Shown here: positions 48,761-57,856 of the stretch, in pieces
How positions within the stretch are numbered: position 1 is the first letter of the stretch
Layout: each line of letters starts with the position of its first letter
DNA from: an uncultured Ruminococcus sp.
GTDB taxonomy: Bacteria; Bacillota; Clostridia; Oscillospirales; Ruminococcaceae
Length of the DNA: 64,000 nt
Direction: 5' to 3'
NCBI GenBank assembly: GCA_902776945.1
Contig: CACYSH010000046.1
Coordinates: 1 to 64,000, forward strand
Notes under the pieces: model-generated
Seen by the model: the letters and a program-made list of their open reading frames with translations, nothing else
Told to the model about the DNA's origin: nothing
The model's database searches: none
Made by a program: the position numbers and the translations under genes

Positions 48761-50782
48761 TTATTCAAATACTGCCGAAATAGTAATATCGTTGGTAAAA
48801 TTTACCATAATATCCGCAGAGCTTTCGTCAGAGACCGTACAATTACCCATATACCGCCATTCCACGAACTTCTTGCCCTCATCGGGAACAGCCGTAAACC
48901 GCAGCGGATAATCGGTAAAGTAAGCCGCCCTGATGTCGGCGGAGAGGTCGGCAGCGGTGCCGTTTACGAGTATCTTTCCGCCGTCTGTTTTCAATATCTG
49001 CACTTCTGCCTTTTTCATCTCGCCGAAATTGTCGGTTATCATCTTCATGAATTTATCATAACGGTTATTGATAAAGTTTTCAAGCCCCCAAAGGCTCCGG
49101 TCAAACTCCCCGGGATCGTGACCGTAGCGCTCGCAGGATTCCTTTACGAGAGGGCGGTATTTGTCGGCAAATTTATTCATTTCGGCAACAGCGTGATTTT
49201 TTTCAAAGCAGATATTGCGCATATCGCAAAGCGACATGATGAACATATCTTTAAAACTCTGATTATCGAGCAGCTTTAGGAACAGCTTGCAGGGCGGCTC
49301 GTCAAGCTCTTTGGTCAGCTTGCCCTTGCCTTTAAGCGCCATATCGAGCGTGTCGAAATCCGAGCTTTGCCCGCCGTCGTAAACGCCCGTTGAGTATTCG
49401 GTGTCGTAGGCGAGTATCCGCCACTTGCCGTCGGACTGTTCGCAGGTGCCGTCGGGCTTGCGCACGCGCCAGAAACGATAATTGTTGTTCTGAAAAACGC
49501 CGTCCTCGTTGTTGATGTAGATGTGCATGGCGCAGAGGTCGGCAAAGCCCTGCATATCGAGCATTTCGGCGGCTTTTGCGTAGTTGTCCCCGTCAGACAT
49601 ATCATTGTTCATTATGTAATCGTACATCTCGGTGAAAAGCGCTTCGTCGCCTTCCTCGCCCTCTTCAAGTTCGCCGCGCTTTATGATAACGACGTTCTTT
49701 TTGTCGATGCCGTAATTATTTTCGATATAATTATCGCTGTAATCTTCGGTAAGCGTGTAAAGCCCCCAGTATTCGCCGTTCAGGAAGACTATGACGGGTC
49801 GTGATCGCAGCGTGTCGAAGGCTCTGTCTGCGACAAGGCTTTGTATCAGCGGGTCGCGGAATTTTGTGCCGCCACAGTCGTTGCCGCCGTTGCGCAGCAC
49901 GAAGGACTTGTACTTTTCAACAGCGCCTGTCTTGTCGGAGCGCTGATTGCCGGGAATTATCTCGTACTTCACGTTCTTTTTGCCGTATTCCCCGCGGGCG
50001 GTTATGCGGAAGCTCTTCTGACATTCGTTTCTTGAAGCCGCGCCCATTGTGCGAAGCCCTACCGTCTGCGAGAATCCGCCGCCGTCGGTGTCGAAGTATT
50101 CAAGCGAGGTCACGCGCTCCCATTCCTTGCCGCGCCGGGTGAAATTTGCCTCTTGATGCCAAGGTTCGACAAAGGCGTTTTTCGGGTCTGCGGCAAGGAA
50201 ATCGTCGTGCGCCTTGCCGAGAACATATATTCCGTTTTCGTAGCCGAAAAGTCCGTCTTCGGGCGTAACGAGCGATATGACAGGCACGCCGCCGTACAAT
50301 TTTTCCCTGTCAAGCCCGACGAAATATGTCTGCGTGACGATCTCGCCGACGCGCCCGCTGTCGTCGTAAGCGGCGGCGCGGATAATGTTGGCTTTCTTTA
50401 CCTTGTTTATGGGTATGGGAATCTGCCACTCGCTGATAGTAATATCGGTATGCGCCGAAAGCACGTTCGGCTCGGAGGTGCGGTTTTCGAGCATTATCGG
50501 CTCGGTGTAGAGCGTGCTGTTTTCGTTTGGTTCGCTGCCGTCGGTGGTGTAGTAGACTTTAAGCCCGGGTTTTGCGGGAGAAAGTTCAAGTCCGAACGGT
50601 TCGGTGAAAAAGCCGCTTTCTGCGCTGAATATCACATCGGGTTCTGTGTTTTCGTCGTCGGTATCGTCCGAAAGGGAAGTGCCGCCGCTGCCGCCGATGT
50701 TTCCGATTTTGGCGCAGGAGGAAAGCGGTGTGGTCATTATGAGCAGGGAGCAGAGCAGGGCAGTCAGATGTGATAGTTTCAT
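48761..50782 (-). CDS. CotH-kinase-family lipoprotein with chitobiase-C-like N-terminal domain
   Basis: 673 residues. Lipoprotein signal ending LSSC (~22); acidic linker; a ~75-residue domain like the chitobiase/beta-hexosaminidase C-terminal domain (PGLKVYYTTDGSEPNENSTL). Then a CotH domain ~150-560 with RNGGNDCGGTKFRD, YWGLYTLTEDYSDNYIE, VVIIKRGEL and LAYDTEYSTGVYDG. A ~80-residue InlB/repeat-type tail ends the protein. CotH kinases phosphorylate Ser residues of partner proteins in spores; in ruminococci CotH proteins are common among exported fibre-degradation components, role unproven. The gene neighbours the sugar importer. Confidence 0.86.
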   Translation of the reverse strand: MKLSHLTALLCSLLIMTTPLSSCAKIGNIGGSGGTSLSDDTDDENTEPDVIFSAESGFFTEPFGLELSPAKPGLKVYYTTDGSEPNENSTLYTEPIMLENRTSEPNVLSAHTDITISEWQIPIPINKVKKANIIRAAAYDDSGRVGEIVTQTYFVGLDREKLYGGVPVISLVTPEDGLFGYENGIYVLGKAHDDFLAADPKNAFVEPWHQEANFTRRGKEWERVTSLEYFDTDGGGFSQTVGLRTMGAASRNECQKSFRITARGEYGKKNVKYEIIPGNQRSDKTGAVEKYKSFVLRNGGNDCGGTKFRDPLIQSLVADRAFDTLRSRPVIVFLNGEYWGLYTLTEDYSDNYIENNYGIDKKNVVIIKRGELEEGEEGDEALFTEMYDYIMNNDMSDGDNYAKAAEMLDMQGFADLCAMHIYINNEDGVFQNNNYRFWRVRKPDGTCEQSDGKWRILAYDTEYSTGVYDGGQSSDFDTLDMALKGKGKLTKELDEPPCKLFLKLLDNQSFKDMFIMSLCDMRNICFEKNHAVAEMNKFADKYRPLVKESCERYGHDPGEFDRSLWGLENFINNRYDKFMKMITDNFGEMKKAEVQILKTDGGKILVNGTAADLSADIRAAYFTDYPLRFTAVPDEGKKFVEWRYMGNCTVSDESSADIMVNFTNDITISAVFE

Positions 50783-50827
50783 TGTCAGACACCTCGTTTT
50801 AATTCGCTAAAAAATTTGCTGAAAAAA

Positions 50828-50907
50828 AGCCCGCGACCCCTCGCCGGCGCACCGGCACCGGATCCGGTGTCCGTCCCTCACTTTGCGGGTCTTTGGCTTT
50901 GCGATAG
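50828..50907. repeat. GC-rich spacer repeat (CACCGGATCCGGTGTCCGTC)
   Basis: Contains CCCTCGCCGGCGCACCGGC and GGATCCGGTGTCCGTCCCT, shared with 57857-57890 and 58492-58545. The remainder of the 50908-51240 spacer is AT-rich and gene-free, with a direct repeat TTGCTCACTTT / TTGCTAACTTT at 51197 and 51229 that may be a regulator site. Confidence 0.7.
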
Positions 50908-51250
50908 GATATATTATAGCATAATGCCGCAGCTATGTCAATGGTAAAGATAATGACATCTTACTCCCCGAAACGAATAAATCTGTACTATTGTACTTAC
51001 AAAACAAAAACTCTCCCGCAAAATTGTACGCATAAATTCCCAAACCTTCTCCGTTTTATGCTTACGGAAAATATTGCTTTATATATATAAATGAAATGCA
51101 AATAACAATATATCAAACAGTACAGAGCTTACATTTTAACAAAATAGACATATCAGCCCCTCTATAATTGTTGGATTTATACCAAACTATCAAAAGTTGC
51201 TCACTTTACAAAAAAAGCGCTCAATTATTGCTAACTTTCAAAAAAGGTAT

Positions 51251-51279
51251 TCACAAAACGGGATTTAAATGCTATAATA
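51251..51279 (+). promoter_or_regulatory. Promoter of the sugar importer operon
   Basis: TTCACA (51251-51256), 17 bp, TATAAT (51274-51279), ~84 bp before the solute-binding protein gene. Confidence 0.65.
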
Positions 51280-51362
51280 AATTCAGAAAATTTAAAACAA
51301 TTTTAGCCAAATTATCTCGACGGCTGAAATGATGTTTTTGAATGTTTTTGGAGGTTATTTCT

Positions 51363-53093
51363 ATGAAGAATTACAAGAAGGTAATCACTTTCTCAATGGC
51401 TGCCTTATTGGTAATGGGAATGGTTTCCTGCGGCGGCGACAGCGGCAGCGGCGACAGCGACAGCGGCTCGGGCGGAAGCAACGCTGCTTCGTCTACCGAA
51501 AGCGCAGGCGGCGCAACCGGCGAGATCAAGGAGTTTACCGCTTTCCATGCTGTTCCCGGTACCGAGATCGACTCCGATAACGAGGTACAGCAGATCATAG
51601 CCGAAAAGATCGGCGCTAAGTGCAAGGATACATGGCTCGTAGGTCAGACCGCTGCGGAGGCAATGGGCGTTAGAATTGCCGGCGGCGATTATACCGACTT
51701 CGTTACTGCGGGCGCGGCTCTTCCTCAGATGGTAGACGCGGGTACAGCGGTCGCTATTGACGAATACTGGGACGATTATCCGAATATCAAGAATTTCTAT
51801 ACCGAAGCTCAGTGGAACGCTATCAAGGGCGAATGGGATCATGTTTATCTTATGCCCCAGTTTGGCAAGAGATATATGTACGATACCGGAACAATACATA
51901 ACGACGAGGCTTTCTGGATCCAGACCCGCGTACTTAAAGATCAGGATTATCCCAAGCTGGAGACCCTCGATGAGTACTTTGACTGCATCGAGAAGTTCAT
52001 CGAGAAGCATCCCACTATGGAGGACGGCACCCCCAACATCGGCTACTCGATACTCTGCGAGGACTGGAGATACTTCTGCCTTGAAAACGCTCCGTTCTTC
52101 CTCGACGGTTATCCGAACGACGGCTGCTGCATAGTTGACGAGACCACTCACAAGGCTATCGACTACAACACCACTCCGACCGCCAAGAAGTATTTCAAGA
52201 AGCTCAATGAAGAGTACAAGAAGGGCATTATCGACCCCGAGACCTTCACCATGAACTATGATACCTATATTTCCAAGCTGTCCACAGGTCGTGTATGCGG
52301 TATGTGCGACCAGCACTGGGATTTCAACGACGGCGAGCTTGCTATCAAGCAGGAGGCTCTCAACAAGGCAGAGCTTAAAGGCTGCACCTATGTTCCTCAG
52401 GGCATCGTAATTGAAAAGGGCATCAAGGAAAGATACCACAGCGACGCTGCTCTCGACGTATCGAACGGTATCACTATCACCACCAGCTGCAAGGATATTC
52501 CCGGCGCTATGAAGTTCATAAACGATCTGCTCGATCCCGAGATCCACACCCTCAGAAACTGGGGCGTTAAGGACGTTGACTACCTCGTAGGCGAGGACGG
52601 TCTGTTCTATCGCACTCAGGAAATGCGCGACAATGCGGCTCAGGAGTCTTACAGAAATCATCATCTCTGTCCTTACGGCTACTTCCCGCTGTACGGCGGC
52701 ATGGCTCTCGACGGCATCAACGCCTGCAATCCCGACAACCAGCCGAAGGAGTTCTATGATTCGCTGTCCGAAGAAGTTAAGGAGTGCCTTGCTGCTTACA
52801 ACGCCGAGACCTATACTCAGCTGCTCAATCCTTCCGGAGAGAACGCTCCCTGGTATCCTATGTGGTCTTATTCGAACAACCTGACATCCGATACAGATAA
52901 CGGTCTTGCATGGGCTAACATGGCTGAGGTCAAGCACGCACAGCTGCCGAAGGTCTGCATGGCTGACGACTTCGACAAGGCTTGGGACGAATACATGAAC
53001 GTTTACAACTCCACTGCGGACGTTCAGTGCTTCCTCGACTCTCTCAACGTTGAGATACAGAGAAGAATAGACGTTGCGGAAGGCAAAAAATAA
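51363..53093 (+). CDS. Extracellular solute-binding lipoprotein of a CUT1-type sugar ABC importer (LplA/YtcQ-like)
   Basis: 576 residues. Lipoprotein signal (MKNYKKVITFSMAALLVMGM, lipobox VSCG), Ser/Gly/Asp-rich linker, then a large family 1 binding protein (IIAEKIGAKCKDTW, DYTDFVTAGAALPQMVDAG, NGITITTSCKDIPGAMKFIN, WYPMWSYSNN). Size and sequence style match LplA/YtcQ proteins for complex oligosaccharides, perhaps xylan or mannan fragments here. GGAGG at 51350 fits ATG 51363. Two permease genes follow. Confidence 0.9.
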   Translation: MKNYKKVITFSMAALLVMGMVSCGGDSGSGDSDSGSGGSNAASSTESAGGATGEIKEFTAFHAVPGTEIDSDNEVQQIIAEKIGAKCKDTWLVGQTAAEAMGVRIAGGDYTDFVTAGAALPQMVDAGTAVAIDEYWDDYPNIKNFYTEAQWNAIKGEWDHVYLMPQFGKRYMYDTGTIHNDEAFWIQTRVLKDQDYPKLETLDEYFDCIEKFIEKHPTMEDGTPNIGYSILCEDWRYFCLENAPFFLDGYPNDGCCIVDETTHKAIDYNTTPTAKKYFKKLNEEYKKGIIDPETFTMNYDTYISKLSTGRVCGMCDQHWDFNDGELAIKQEALNKAELKGCTYVPQGIVIEKGIKERYHSDAALDVSNGITITTSCKDIPGAMKFINDLLDPEIHTLRNWGVKDVDYLVGEDGLFYRTQEMRDNAAQESYRNHHLCPYGYFPLYGGMALDGINACNPDNQPKEFYDSLSEEVKECLAAYNAETYTQLLNPSGENAPWYPMWSYSNNLTSDTDNGLAWANMAEVKHAQLPKVCMADDFDKAWDEYMNVYNSTADVQCFLDSLNVEIQRRIDVAEGKK

Positions 53094-53144
53094 GTAAATA
53101 AGTTAAGTGTAGAAGCATTTCATAAATCGTTACTTTTATCTGTT

Positions 53145-53175
53145 CCCCCTCTTCGCCGTGTGTGCGGAGAGGGTA
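53145..53175 (+). promoter_or_regulatory. Intercistronic hairpin after the binding-protein gene
   Basis: CCCTCT...CC...GG...AGAGGG with a GTGTGTGC loop, inside the 239 bp gap. Such hairpins protect the upstream mRNA end and raise binding-protein levels over permeases; that role is inferred. The stretch 53236-53300 holds a second near-repeat of CAATAAAGATG / CATCTTTACTGAG. Confidence 0.55.
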
Positions 53176-53332
53176 GGCAGATATTTTTTAGGGCTGAAAT
53201 ACGTTTTTTGGTTATTTCTATCCCCTGCTTCCCTCAATAAAGATGTCAGATGTACTTGCGAACGGTTCAGCTGAACGTGAAAAATTCATCTTTACTGAGG
53301 GAAGTTGGGGAACATTTCGGAGGTGTACATTA

Positions 53333-54259
53333 ATGTTTAAGGATCCTGATTTCTTGAAAAAAGTAAAGAATCAGAAGGTGCTTATCCTTCTTTCGATCCC
53401 GTTTGTTATCTATGTGTTGATCTTCTGCTACGTTCCGCTTTTCGGCTGGATAATGGCTTTCCAGAAGTACAAGCCGAAGACCGGTATCCTGCATTCGGAA
53501 TTTGTGGGGCTTTCTAACTTCAAGTTCCTGTTTACCAACGCGAACGGTATGTTCATAAACGTTATACGCAATACCGTTGCTATGGGTCTTATAAACCTTG
53601 TTCTCGGTACGATATTCGCGATAGGCTTTGCTATCCTTCTCAGCGAGTTCCGTTTTACTACCGGCAAAAAGGTAATTCAGACGATCTCCTATCTGCCGCA
53701 CTTCCTTTCAATGGTAATCGTAACGGGTATCGTTTACGACGTACTCAGAATGGAAAACGGTATGCTCAATAACTTCCTTACCTCTATCGGCGCTATCGAC
53801 AGCAACATAAACTGGCTTGCCGAGCCGAAATACTTCTGGTGGATATGCGGCTTTGCAAATCTCTGGAAGGAAACGGGCTGGAACAGCATCATCTACTTAG
53901 CGGCGATAACCTCGATAAATCCCGACCTTTACGAAGCGGCTTCTATCGACGGTGCTGGCAGACTTTCGAGAATATGGCACATCACTCTTCCCGGACTTAA
54001 ACCCACTATCATCATTCTTCTTATCATGAACGTCGGCAACGTACTTAATGCAGGCTTCGAGATCCAGTATATGCTGGGCAACGGTCTTGTTCAGGAAGTA
54101 TCGCAGACTATCGACATCTATGTTCTTAAATACGGTATCGGCAAGGGCAACTATTCGCTCGGTACTGCTGCCGGTATCTTCAAGAGCGTCGTAAGTATCA
54201 TACTGATATGGGCATCGAATTTCGCCGCCAAGCGTATGGGCGAAGAGAGTCTGTATTGA
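53333..54259 (+). CDS. Sugar ABC transporter permease (LplB-like)
   Basis: 308 residues with six membrane helices (VLILLSIPFVIYVLIFCYVP first) and the EAA loop EAASIDGAGRLSRIWHITLP that contacts the ATPase. ATG 53333 is 8 nt from GGAGGT; the ATG at 53243 has no ribosome site and would add a polar, poorly conserved stretch. Pairs with the next permease. Confidence 0.93.
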   Translation: MFKDPDFLKKVKNQKVLILLSIPFVIYVLIFCYVPLFGWIMAFQKYKPKTGILHSEFVGLSNFKFLFTNANGMFINVIRNTVAMGLINLVLGTIFAIGFAILLSEFRFTTGKKVIQTISYLPHFLSMVIVTGIVYDVLRMENGMLNNFLTSIGAIDSNINWLAEPKYFWWICGFANLWKETGWNSIIYLAAITSINPDLYEAASIDGAGRLSRIWHITLPGLKPTIIILLIMNVGNVLNAGFEIQYMLGNGLVQEVSQTIDIYVLKYGIGKGNYSLGTAAGIFKSVVSIILIWASNFAAKRMGEESLY

Positions 54260-54274
54260 TCGGAGGGGGACAAT

Positions 54275-55231
54275 ATGGCAGAAATAGCATTAGAAAAGAA
54301 GGCAAAGAAAGCGGCTGAAAAGACTTTCGAGAGCAAGAGCAGTATGTTCAGCAGGCGCTCCACGGGAGACATCGTGTTTGATTCGATAAATACCGTTGTG
54401 CTTATTGTCGCTACATTTATCGTCCTTTACCCGCTCCTCAACATGGTGGCGCTCTCGTTCAACGACGGTCTTGACGCTCTTCGCGGCGGCATCACCATTA
54501 TCCCGAGAAAATTCACCACCAAGAACTACGCTGAGTTCTTAGGCAAGCAGACTCTTCCGATAGCGCTGAGAGTAAGCGTTCTGAGAACCGTTATCGGCAC
54601 GCTTTCCTCGACCTTTGTAACAGCGCTCCTTGCTTACATACTCAGCCGCAAGGACTTCGTATTCAAGAAAAGCCTTTCGCTCCTTTATGTAGCTACCATG
54701 TATGTTTCGGGCGGTCTTATTCCCGTATTCCTCGTATATCAGCAGCTCGGAATGACCAACAGCTTTTCGGTATACATTCTTCCCGGCATGGTAAGCGCGT
54801 GGAATATGCTTGTACTCCGCACCTACATGAACGGTCTGCCCGACAGCCTTGCGGAATCCGCGATGATGGACGGCGCAGGTCACTTGACAATATTCTTCAA
54901 GATAATCCTTCCTCTTTGTATGCCCGTTATTGCGACGGTATCGCTTTTCGCGGCGGTAGGTCACTGGAACTCGTGGTTCGACGCTATGCTTTACAACAAC
55001 ACGGCGACCAACCTTACCACGCTCCAGTTTGAGCTTCAGAAGATGCTTTCCTCTGTAACCAACCAGAACTCCAATGCCGAAACGATGAAGAACGCAACGG
55101 GTGCTTCCGTAACGCCCACCACGATGAGAGCTGCCGCGACGGTCATCACCTCGCTGCCTATCATTTGTCTGTATCCCTTCTTACAGAGATACTTTGTTGC
55201 CGGTCTTACGATCGGCGGCGTTAAGGAATGA
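54275..55231 (+). CDS. Carbohydrate ABC transporter permease (LplC/YtcP-like)
   Basis: 318 residues, six helices after a ~40-residue polar N-terminus; EAA loop SAMMDGAGHLTIFFKIILPL. RBS CGGAGGGGG, 15 bp after the previous stop. No ATPase gene follows, so the importer presumably borrows an MsiK-type shared ATPase encoded elsewhere. Confidence 0.93.
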   Translation: MAEIALEKKAKKAAEKTFESKSSMFSRRSTGDIVFDSINTVVLIVATFIVLYPLLNMVALSFNDGLDALRGGITIIPRKFTTKNYAEFLGKQTLPIALRVSVLRTVIGTLSSTFVTALLAYILSRKDFVFKKSLSLLYVATMYVSGGLIPVFLVYQQLGMTNSFSVYILPGMVSAWNMLVLRTYMNGLPDSLAESAMMDGAGHLTIFFKIILPLCMPVIATVSLFAAVGHWNSWFDAMLYNNTATNLTTLQFELQKMLSSVTNQNSNAETMKNATGASVTPTTMRAAATVITSLPIICLYPFLQRYFVAGLTIGGVKE

Positions 55232-55266
55232 TTTGTGCTTTATAGTTATTTCCTCAATATAGCAAG

Positions 55267-55306
55267 CGCCGTCCCGCAGACTCTCCCCCGAGTTTGCGGG
55301 ACGGTA
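55267..55306 (+). terminator. Terminator-like hairpin after the importer operon
   Basis: CCGTCCCGCA ... TGCGGGACGG with an inner CTC/GAG pair, about 35 bp after the stop; followed by TACTGTTT. Confidence 0.65.
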
Positions 55307-55312
55307 CTGTTT

Positions 55313-55375
55313 AAGGATACACCGCACAAAGACCGCCTGACGGCTTTGCGCACAATCTTTGTGCGGTGTATCCTT
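55313..55375. repeat. 20 bp perfect inverted repeat
   Basis: AAGGATACACCGCACAAAGA (55313-55332) and its exact complement (55356-55375) with an inner GCC-GACGGC hairpin. It directly abuts the family B element. Confidence 0.85.
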
Positions 55376-55376
55376 A

Positions 55377-55579
55377 TACTATTTCACTATCAAATCGCAG
55401 ACAATGGCATGAACTTCGTTCATGCAGACGGCTATCGTTGGTACGAGCAAGCTCGTACAGCACTCTGCGTTGCATGCGGTGGCACGAACGTGATCGTGCA
55501 AGCGCCTTGATTGAGAAAACGCTATTGCACGAACAAGTTCGTGCCCCAATCTTGTCCACGATTTGATAGTGAAATAGTA
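55377..55579. repeat. MITE-like palindromic element, family B, copy 2
   Basis: 203 bp with 28 bp terminal repeats (55377-55404, 55552-55579; 26 of 28 paired). Shares GGCATGAAC...GTTCATGCAG and CGGCTATCGTT with copy 1 at 28894-29076. Compared with copy 1 the arms carry different bases, changed on both sides so pairing is kept. It has extra GTACGAGCAAGCTCGTAC and GCACGAACAAGTTCGTGC palindromes inside. Confidence 0.85.
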
Positions 55580-55593
55580 TTAAAAAACAAGCC

Positions 55594-55713
55594 GCAAAGT
55601 GAGGGCAAACCAAAAGTCTTAGGAAGGGGGTGGCTGCATTAACTATGTTAATGCCGGCAAGCTCGTGCAAGAGGATAACCCTTCCTAAGACTTTTGGTTT
55701 GCTCTTACTTTGC
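55594..55713. repeat. CCAAAAGTCTTAGG inverted repeat with 35 bp arms
   Basis: Arms 55594-55628 and 55679-55713 match at 33 of 35 positions; single-arm copies exist at 17880 and 25139. A GCATTAACTATGTTAATGC palindrome sits in the middle, and a T-run follows, so it may stop transcription. Confidence 0.85.
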
Positions 55714-55733
55714 GTTTTTTGTTGTCTTTTTAA

Positions 55734-55770
55734 GGAAAAAGCACCGCGTTTTGTGGACGCGGCGCTTTTC
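55734..55770 (-). terminator. Terminator of the AIM24-like gene
   Basis: AAAAAGC-CCGCG / CGCGG-CGCTTTT stem usable on both strands, 46 bp after the AIM24-like stop. Confidence 0.65.
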
Positions 55771-55815
55771 AGAGGAGTTATTATGAACAAAAAGTATTTG
55801 GCAAAAATTAAGAAA

Positions 55816-56493
55816 TTATCCCCTGACCGGGAGCAGTCCCGCAATAGTGTCAATGAACTGATTGATAGGCATGGTCTGGAGCCAAATCTTACCGGGTCCC
55901 GTTACTCTTACATTCGTAAGACCTTCGCCGCCCGCAAGCACATTACCAAGACCCTTTACTCTCTCAACAGACATCTGAACGGTACCCTCCATAGCGGCAA
56001 GGAATCCATTGTCTATAAGCATGGACTCGCCGGGAGCAAGCGCGTACTCAACAACGCTGCCGTCGATCTCAAGAAGAAGCATACCGCTGCCCGTGAATCT
56101 CTGCATGATGAAGCCTTCGCCGCCGAACAGACCGGCGCCGACCTTCTGGAAAGCTACCTCGAAATTGACCGTCGGAGCAGCCGCAAGATAGGCTCTCTTC
56201 TGCGCAATAATGGTCTGACCAGGCTCTAAGTACATACCCTTGATCTCGCCCGGAAAAGAAGAACCGAAAGCTATCATGCCGTCGCCCTTAGCGGTATATG
56301 TATTCTGGAAAATGCTCTCGCCGCTGACAGCTCTTTTAAGCATACCGCCGAAACCGCTGCCGCCCATGTTGGTAGCCATTTCCATATTGGGAGTCATCCA
56401 TATCATAGCGCCTCTCTGACAATTGACACTCTCGCCGCCGTTCAGGTGAACAACGCTCACGGGATACGGCTGACCTTTAATTTCATAATTCAT
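55816..56493 (-). CDS. AIM24 / TIGR00266-family protein
   Basis: 225 residues. Beta-rich Gly-containing repeats typical of the family: CQRGAMIWMTPNMEMATNMG, FGGMLKRAVSGESIFQNTYT, GGEGFIMQRFTGSGMLLLEI and GPGKIWLQTMPI. The function is unknown; members are widespread in bacteria and fungi. The ATG has AAAGGAGAAT upstream. A plus-strand frame that overlaps it (with a good-looking ATG at 55782) is judged antisense noise. Confidence 0.9.
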   Translation of the reverse strand: MNYEIKGQPYPVSVVHLNGGESVNCQRGAMIWMTPNMEMATNMGGSGFGGMLKRAVSGESIFQNTYTAKGDGMIAFGSSFPGEIKGMYLEPGQTIIAQKRAYLAAAPTVNFEVAFQKVGAGLFGGEGFIMQRFTGSGMLLLEIDGSVVEYALAPGESMLIDNGFLAAMEGTVQMSVERVKGLGNVLAGGEGLTNVRVTGPGKIWLQTMPINQFIDTIAGLLPVRG

Positions 56494-56592
56494 AAATCAT
56501 TCTCCTTTAATATAGGATAAACATGAAACGACCGCCCCACACGCTGACCGTTTCTCTTGAAAAGAACTCGGTTAAAAATCTTTTCTAACAAA

Positions 56593-56621
56593 ATAATATC
56601 ATATCGTGAACGAAATGTCAA
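56593..56621 (-). promoter_or_regulatory. Promoter of the AIM24-like gene
   Basis: Minus strand: TTGACA (56616-56621), 17 bp, TATTAT (56593-56598). The remaining 56622-56756 spacer is AT-rich. Confidence 0.75.
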
Positions 56622-56756
56622 TACTTTGTATCAAAATTCCAAAAAGTTTAGATGATTTATGAAAAATCAAGGTGCATTTTTTGATATTATGACAAATAAT
56701 TAACGTAATATTACAAAAATACTTACAACTTTGGTGATGTTATTACAAATAACAAA

Positions 56757-57767
56757 TTAATCGTTACTCTTTTTTTTCTGATTTGCGGTCTTGATGTTCG
56801 CGAGCGGCGACGCTTCCGCAGCGCGTTTCAAGTCCTCGTTGCCGAGATGAGTGTATATTTCCGTCGTGGCAATGCTCTTATGTCCCAGCACATCGCGCAG
56901 CACTAAGGTATCTACGCCGCCGTGCTGATACATCAGCGTAGCGGCGGTGTGGCGCAGCTTGTGCGTGGTTATGCCGAGATTGGAAAGCCCTGCGCGTTCA
57001 AGCATTTCCTCGACGATCTGCTGCACGCGGCGGCGGGTTATGCGGGTGCCGCGCTTCGAGAGGAACATCGCCTTTTCCTCCGTGCTTACCGTCATGCGTA
57101 TTTTCAGGTGGTCGTGCAGCGCGTCCATGCAGGCGTTGTTCAGGTAGACTATGCGTTCCTTGCTGCCCTTTCCGAAAAGGCGGAGCGTTTTGTTTTCCTC
57201 GCTGAGGTCAACGAGATTCAGTTCGACAAGCTCCGAAAGCCGCATACCGCAGTTCAGGAAAAGGCAGATCATGCAGTAATCGCGTTCGCGGTGTTCCGAG
57301 TCGATATTGGCGAGCATTTGCAGGGACTGTTCAAGCGTAAGGAAGCGCGGGTCTTTGTTCTTTACGCGGGGGAGTTCGAGATGTTCGACGGGGTTTTCGG
57401 GAAGGCGGTAGGCGGGGTCTTCGACTTTAAGCGTCAGAAACGAGTAAAACTTTTTGAGCGCCGAGGATTTACGCGCTCTTGTAGCGGTGGAATTGGCGCG
57501 TTCCTGCGCGAGATAATAAAGATAGCGATGCGCCCCGCCGAGTGTGAATTTTTTCACAAGCTCAAATGGCGTATCTTTAATGCTTATATCGCCCCATTCG
57601 GCGGCGGGGTCGCAGAGACCGTTTATTTGCTTCAGATAGCGCAGGAACGTCCGCAGGTCGATGTAGTAAGCCTCTTCGGTGCGGGCGGCGCGTACCTGTA
57701 TCACTTTTAAATAAGTAAGAAACTGCGCGAGGTAATCGGGGCAGTCGTCCATATATTCCTTTTTCAT
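56757..57767 (-). CDS. Xer-like tyrosine recombinase
   Basis: 336 residues. N-terminal SAM-like core-binding domain (~1-125; VRAARTEEAYYIDLRTFLRY) and catalytic domain with Arg in NCGMRLSELVEL, HKLRHTAATLM (HxxR), LGHKSIATTEIYTHL (His and nucleophile Tyr). Slightly longer than XerC/XerD (~295). Probably chromosome-dimer resolution or an orphan Xer; no element around it suggests an integrase. RBS GAAGGAAGG. Confidence 0.85.
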   Translation of the reverse strand: MKKEYMDDCPDYLAQFLTYLKVIQVRAARTEEAYYIDLRTFLRYLKQINGLCDPAAEWGDISIKDTPFELVKKFTLGGAHRYLYYLAQERANSTATRARKSSALKKFYSFLTLKVEDPAYRLPENPVEHLELPRVKNKDPRFLTLEQSLQMLANIDSEHRERDYCMICLFLNCGMRLSELVELNLVDLSEENKTLRLFGKGSKERIVYLNNACMDALHDHLKIRMTVSTEEKAMFLSKRGTRITRRRVQQIVEEMLERAGLSNLGITTHKLRHTAATLMYQHGGVDTLVLRDVLGHKSIATTEIYTHLGNEDLKRAAEASPLANIKTANQKKKSND

Positions 57768-57799
57768 GGCAATGCCTTCCTTCGTATATTGCTTTTTTG

Positions 57800-57828
57800 A
57801 TTATAGCATACAGTTTTAAGGTTGTCAA
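57800..57828 (-). promoter_or_regulatory. Promoter of the Xer-like gene
   Basis: Minus strand: TTGACA (57823-57828), 17 bp, TATAAT (57800-57805). Confidence 0.82.
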
Positions 57829-57856
57829 GACAAGAAAAATGCGCAAAGCAAGGGAC

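Noticed and set aside
55630..56229. Plus-strand frame overlapping the AIM24-like gene, with AGGAG before an ATG at 55782
   Set aside because: The first residues look plausible, but the rest is the exact complement of a conserved family protein and has Arg/His/Ser-rich composition.
56757..57767. Xer-like gene as integrase of a second mobile element
   Set aside because: No tRNA, attachment repeats or cargo genes around it; protein similarity in style is to XerC/XerD.
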